In this document: positions 5,735 to 7,944 of the stretch, one piece after another | How positions within the stretch are numbered: position 1 is the stretch's first letter | Layout of the letters: each line of letters begins with the position of its first letter | Assembly: GCA_023419055.1 (NCBI GenBank) | Contig: JAEZYO010000807.1 | Span: forward strand, 1 to 7,944 | Direction: 5' to 3' | Length of the DNA stretch: 7,944 nt | DNA from: Pseudomonadota bacterium | GTDB lineage: Bacteria > Myxococcota > Polyangia > Polyangiales > Polyangiaceae | Position numbers and translations under genes: made by a program | The notes under the pieces: generated by a model | What the model saw: only the letters and a program-made list of their open reading frames with translations | What the model was told of the DNA's origin: nothing | The model's database searches: none

Positions 5735-7351
5735 TCAGTCGTTGGTCCTCGGCCGTTCGAGCGCGTCGGCCTGCTTTCGACGGCGGAAGCGACGCAGCGG
5801 CAGCATCAGGGCGCAGGCGGTGTAGGTCGAAATCATCGGGCCGCCCTTCCAACGGCGCCCTCTCGAAGGGCGCCTTTCGAGGAGCAGTACCGACGCCGCT
5901 GCCACATCGCCGCTGCAACCGCTACCGCTGTCCGCGCTATCTCCCGAGCAACCACTCTCGCTGCCGGAGCTGTCACCCGAGCAACCACTGTCGGAGCTCT
6001 CCGAGGTGTCCCCCGAGCAGCTGCTCTCGCTCGAGTCCGAGCTGTCCCCCGAGCAGTCGCCTTCCTCGCTCTCCGAGGTGTCTCCCGAGCAGCCGCTGTC
6101 GCCGCTTTCGGACGTGTCGCTCGAGCAACCGTCGTCACCGCTCTGCGAAGTGTCACCCGTGCAGCCGTCGTTCGAGCCCGAGGTCGAGCCGGAGCAGCTG
6201 CTCACCACTTCCGGGTGTTCGGGGTAAGGATCGGGATCGGGTGCACACAGAGAGCAGATCCCTCCGGTGCTGTCGTCGTCGGAAGGCGGGGGGTCGTCGC
6301 GCGGTGCGATCGTCACGCAACCCGTCGCGTCGAGCTTCGCCCAGCGATGGATGGGCCACACGTTCGCCTCCTCACCGGCGCGCAGCAAGAGGTCGCTCGT
6401 GAGCCGAGTCGAGCTCACGGACCAGCGCTGGATGAAGTCAGGCACCTCGGTAAGCTCCGCGAGCTCGTCGAACTCGGAGGGCTCGTAGGTAGCGAGCAAC
6501 GACGGGATCCTGCGCCCTTCATCGTAGGTGATTCCGCTCCCGAACGTCGCCGAGCTGGCGCTCTCGAGCAGCCATGCATCGGGCTCCTGGTCGAAGAACC
6601 TGCTGCGCGCAGCCAGGTAGTCGCTTCGGGAGCTCGCCGCGAGCCAGGTAACGGGCGAGACGGCGGACAGCGAGGCCGTTCGCGCACCGACGGCCAGCGC
6701 CGAGTCCGAGAGCGCCCACACGGTGGTCGCCACTCCGCGCTCCGAGCCGAGCAACGGCCATGTCGGCTCGCGCTGCGAGCTGACCTCGAAGTGCGCGGAG
6801 ACGATGCAACCCGGTGGGTCGTTCGGCTCACACTCGAAGCCCACCGCGACGATCTCGCTCCCGTCCGGGATGGTCGAGAGCTGCGCCTCGAGGCTCGGCT
6901 CGAACACGAGACCTCGTTCCTCCGCGTGCGCGGCGAAAGCATCGACCCCGTCGAACCGATCGATCTTCGAGAGCGTGGCGGGCGCCTCGGACCACGCTTC
7001 GCGCGTGTCGTGCCAGGCTTCGGCGGATACGGGACATCCCGGGACATTTGCGCCGTCCGGTGGCACGACGCGCACGGCGGTCGCCGCCTCGAGCGCTGAG
7101 AACCACGCCGAATCGGCGGGTCGAACCTCTGCCTCCCGTGCCACGACGAGCACCAGCGCGCCGGCCTCCGCCCCACCTGCCAAGCGCAAAGCCAGCCAGA
7201 GCTCCGGCGGGTCGGTGGGCGAGACGACGACGCGCTGAGCGAGCACTTCGGGGGGTCGCCCGCTCGCTACTACTCCGTACTGCGCACAAGCAGCATTTCC
7301 GACGAGCAGAAGCGCGAGACAGATCGAGGCGCGAACCGGCTGGGCAAGCAA
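5735..7351 (-). CDS. Secreted Cys/Ser/Asp-repeat surface protein, DUF2330-like N-terminal part
   Basis: A 538-residue exported protein. Residues 1-23 are a signal peptide: Arg at 7, hydrophobic core, then ACA-Q suggesting signal peptidase I cleavage; the residue at -3 does not suit a lipobox. Residues about 35-100 (LWLALRLAGG, then DSAWFSALEAATAVRVVPP) recall the DUF2330 proteins of myxobacteria, a tentative match. Conserved-looking Cys follow at 106, 174, 182 and 345, and CSLC at 366-369. Residues 386-482 are a low-complexity run of CSGD-T/S-SESGDSG-type repeats with nine Cys, 11 or 12 residues apart. The C-terminus has GGP (503-505), a short hydrophobic stretch (507-519) and RRFRRRK (520-526), like a C-terminal sorting signal. 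The start is TTG at 7351: no ATG occurs before Met506 and the signal peptide begins there. AGGTG overlapping the upstream gene's stop serves as ribosome site, implying coupling. Probably exposed on the cell surface; function unknown. Confidence 0.75.
   Translation of the reverse strand: MLAQPVRASICLALLLVGNAACAQYGVVASGRPPEVLAQRVVVSPTDPPELWLALRLAGGAEAGALVLVVAREAEVRPADSAWFSALEAATAVRVVPPDGANVPGCPVSAEAWHDTREAWSEAPATLSKIDRFDGVDAFAAHAEERGLVFEPSLEAQLSTIPDGSEIVAVGFECEPNDPPGCIVSAHFEVSSQREPTWPLLGSERGVATTVWALSDSALAVGARTASLSAVSPVTWLAASSRSDYLAARSRFFDQEPDAWLLESASSATFGSGITYDEGRRIPSLLATYEPSEFDELAELTEVPDFIQRWSVSSTRLTSDLLLRAGEEANVWPIHRWAKLDATGCVTIAPRDDPPPSDDDSTGGICSLCAPDPDPYPEHPEVVSSCSGSTSGSNDGCTGDTSQSGDDGCSSDTSESGDSGCSGDTSESEEGDCSGDSSDSSESSCSGDTSESSDSGCSGDSSGSESGCSGDSADSGSGCSGDVAAASVLLLERRPSRGRRWKGGPMISTYTACALMLPLRRFRRRKQADALERPRTND
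5906..6196 (-). repeat. In-frame tandem repeat, 33-36 bp period, coding Cys/Ser/Gly/Asp
   Basis: Eight to nine degenerate copies of a unit coding C-S-G-D-T/S-S-E-S-x-D-S-G. Cys fall at residues 386, 397, 409, 421, 433, 445, 457, 468 and 479. Every spacing is a multiple of three bases and the frame is intact, so this is a protein repeat that can gain or lose units. It is not a CRISPR array: units adjoin without unique spacers. Confidence 0.85.
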
Positions 7352-7359
7352 AGGAGCAC

Positions 7360-7944
7360 CTAGAAATGCGCCGTGAGCGTCGCGCCCATCGACCAGCGTT
7401 GGTGAGTGGAAGAACTACCGAGGCCCTGGTCGTCCTCCGCGAACGCGACGCGGCCGCGAACGCCGAAAGAGAGCTCGTCGATCACGCGCAGCTGAAGCCC
7501 TGCAGCGAGCGCAAACAGGCTGGTCCACTCCCGCGCGCGGCGGAGCTCGTCGTCTTCCGACGACGTCCGAAGCGACCGGCCGAGCAGCGCGTCGCCGAAG
7601 AAGCGCAGGCGGCCGTACACTGGAACGTAGCCGCGGAGCCCGAGGCTCGCGTCCGTCACGTCGTCCTGAGCGAGCTCTCTCGCCTGCTCGGTGCCTTGCG
7701 CGCGCTCGCTGGTGCTCTGGGTAAGCTCACCCACCAAGTAGAGCCTCAACGGAGTACTCGGAACGCGACCACCCGCGCCGAACAAGCCGCCCCAGGTGAT
7801 TCCGGTCGCGCCGGCGACGCCGAAACCGGCGCTGCCCTCGACGAGGAAGTGGCTACCCGAACCCTTGTCTGCCGCCGCAGGCGGCGGTCCGTCGCTTTCC
7901 GCAGGTTCGAGCTCGGGCGTTGCCGCCAGGGCGAGCCCCGGAGA
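7360..7944 (-). CDS. Outer-membrane beta-barrel protein, N-terminus beyond window edge
   Basis: The minus-strand frame is open from the window edge to TAG at 7360, giving 194 visible residues; a TTG at 7785 is internal. The first visible residues, SPGLALAATPELEPAE, look like the end of a signal peptide followed by an acidic, proline-containing linker. The body has alternating polar and hydrophobic strands with Gly and aromatic residues, for example HFLVEGSAGFGVAG, LRLYLVGELTQ, SLGLRGYVPVYGRLRFFGDALLG, LFALAAGLQLRVID and LSFGVRGRVAF, and ends in SMGATLTAHF. A C-terminal Phe preceded by alternating residues is the usual recognition signal for the BAM outer-membrane assembly machinery. Charged, loop-like segments (ERAQGTEQARELAQDD; TSSEDDELRRARE) lie between strands. 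The next gene starts eight bases past the stop, so the two are probably cotranscribed. No substrate or specific family can be named. Confidence 0.7.
   Translation of the reverse strand, partial: SPGLALAATPELEPAESDGPPPAAADKGSGSHFLVEGSAGFGVAGATGITWGGLFGAGGRVPSTPLRLYLVGELTQSTSERAQGTEQARELAQDDVTDASLGLRGYVPVYGRLRFFGDALLGRSLRTSSEDDELRRAREWTSLFALAAGLQLRVIDELSFGVRGRVAFAEDDQGLGSSSTHQRWSMGATLTAHF

Noticed and set aside
5906..6196. CRISPR-like regular repeat
   Set aside because: Units adjoin without unique spacers, are degenerate, and keep one reading frame in a secreted protein.
5359..6402. Plus-strand open frame of 347 codons crossing the intergenic region and the Cys-repeat region
   Set aside because: Its product is Arg/Ser/Cys-rich low complexity mirroring the antisense repeat, with no ribosome site or domain.
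5705..7099. Plus-strand open frame of 464 codons opposite the secreted-protein gene
   Set aside because: Arg/Ala/Val-rich shadow; the minus strand has a signal peptide, a regular repeat and a coupled start, so that is the real gene.
7871..7887. GCCGCCGCAGGCGGCGG hairpin near the right edge
   Set aside because: It lies within the open frame of the beta-barrel gene and encodes Ala and Pro runs; the pairing is probably a by-product of codon composition.

Overview
The window is GC-rich, densely packed DNA that looks like a chromosome segment from a predatory or gliding myxobacterium (Myxococcota, perhaps Polyangia). This is an inference from the protein types: Roadblock/LC7-like proteins, a DUF4388 (PATAN) protein, proline-rich linkers, a Ser/Asp/Cys-repeat surface protein with an Arg-rich C-terminus, and frequent GTG/TTG starts. 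No rRNA, tRNA, CRISPR array, transposase or phage gene is visible.

Layout. (1) Positions 1-1907, plus strand: the C-terminal part of an aromatic amino-acid ammonia-lyase (MIO family, most likely tyrosine ammonia-lyase), followed by a complete phenolic acid decarboxylase. The genes overlap at GTGA. Together they would deaminate tyrosine to p-coumarate and decarboxylate it to 4-vinylphenol. (2) 1920-1957: a long hairpin between convergent genes, a likely two-way terminator. (3) 1963-5356, minus strand: a tight five-gene operon. In transcription order it encodes a TPR-like protein with proline linkers (5356-4631), a pseudo-receiver plus DUF4388 protein (4630-3755), a ParA/MinD-type ATPase (3758-2955), a Roadblock-like protein with a disordered N-terminus (2983-2381) and a small Roadblock-like protein (2337-1963). 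(4) 5357-5734: a 378-base non-coding, partly AT-rich region with several dyads, including one with the two half-sites of parS held too far apart. (5) 5735-7944, minus strand: a partial outer-membrane beta-barrel protein entering from the right edge, then a secreted protein with nine Cys at 11-12 residue spacing and a C-terminal GGP / short hydrophobic / Arg-cluster tail.

How they work together. The first pair is a compact metabolic cassette. The five-gene operon looks like a protein-positioning or polarity module. It has a dimerising ATPase and two Roadblock-fold proteins, which normally regulate a small Ras-like GTPase, but no GTPase and no ParB are encoded here. Its physiological role is unknown and is the most likely place for an undescribed system. 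The last two genes encode cell-envelope proteins and appear translationally coupled.
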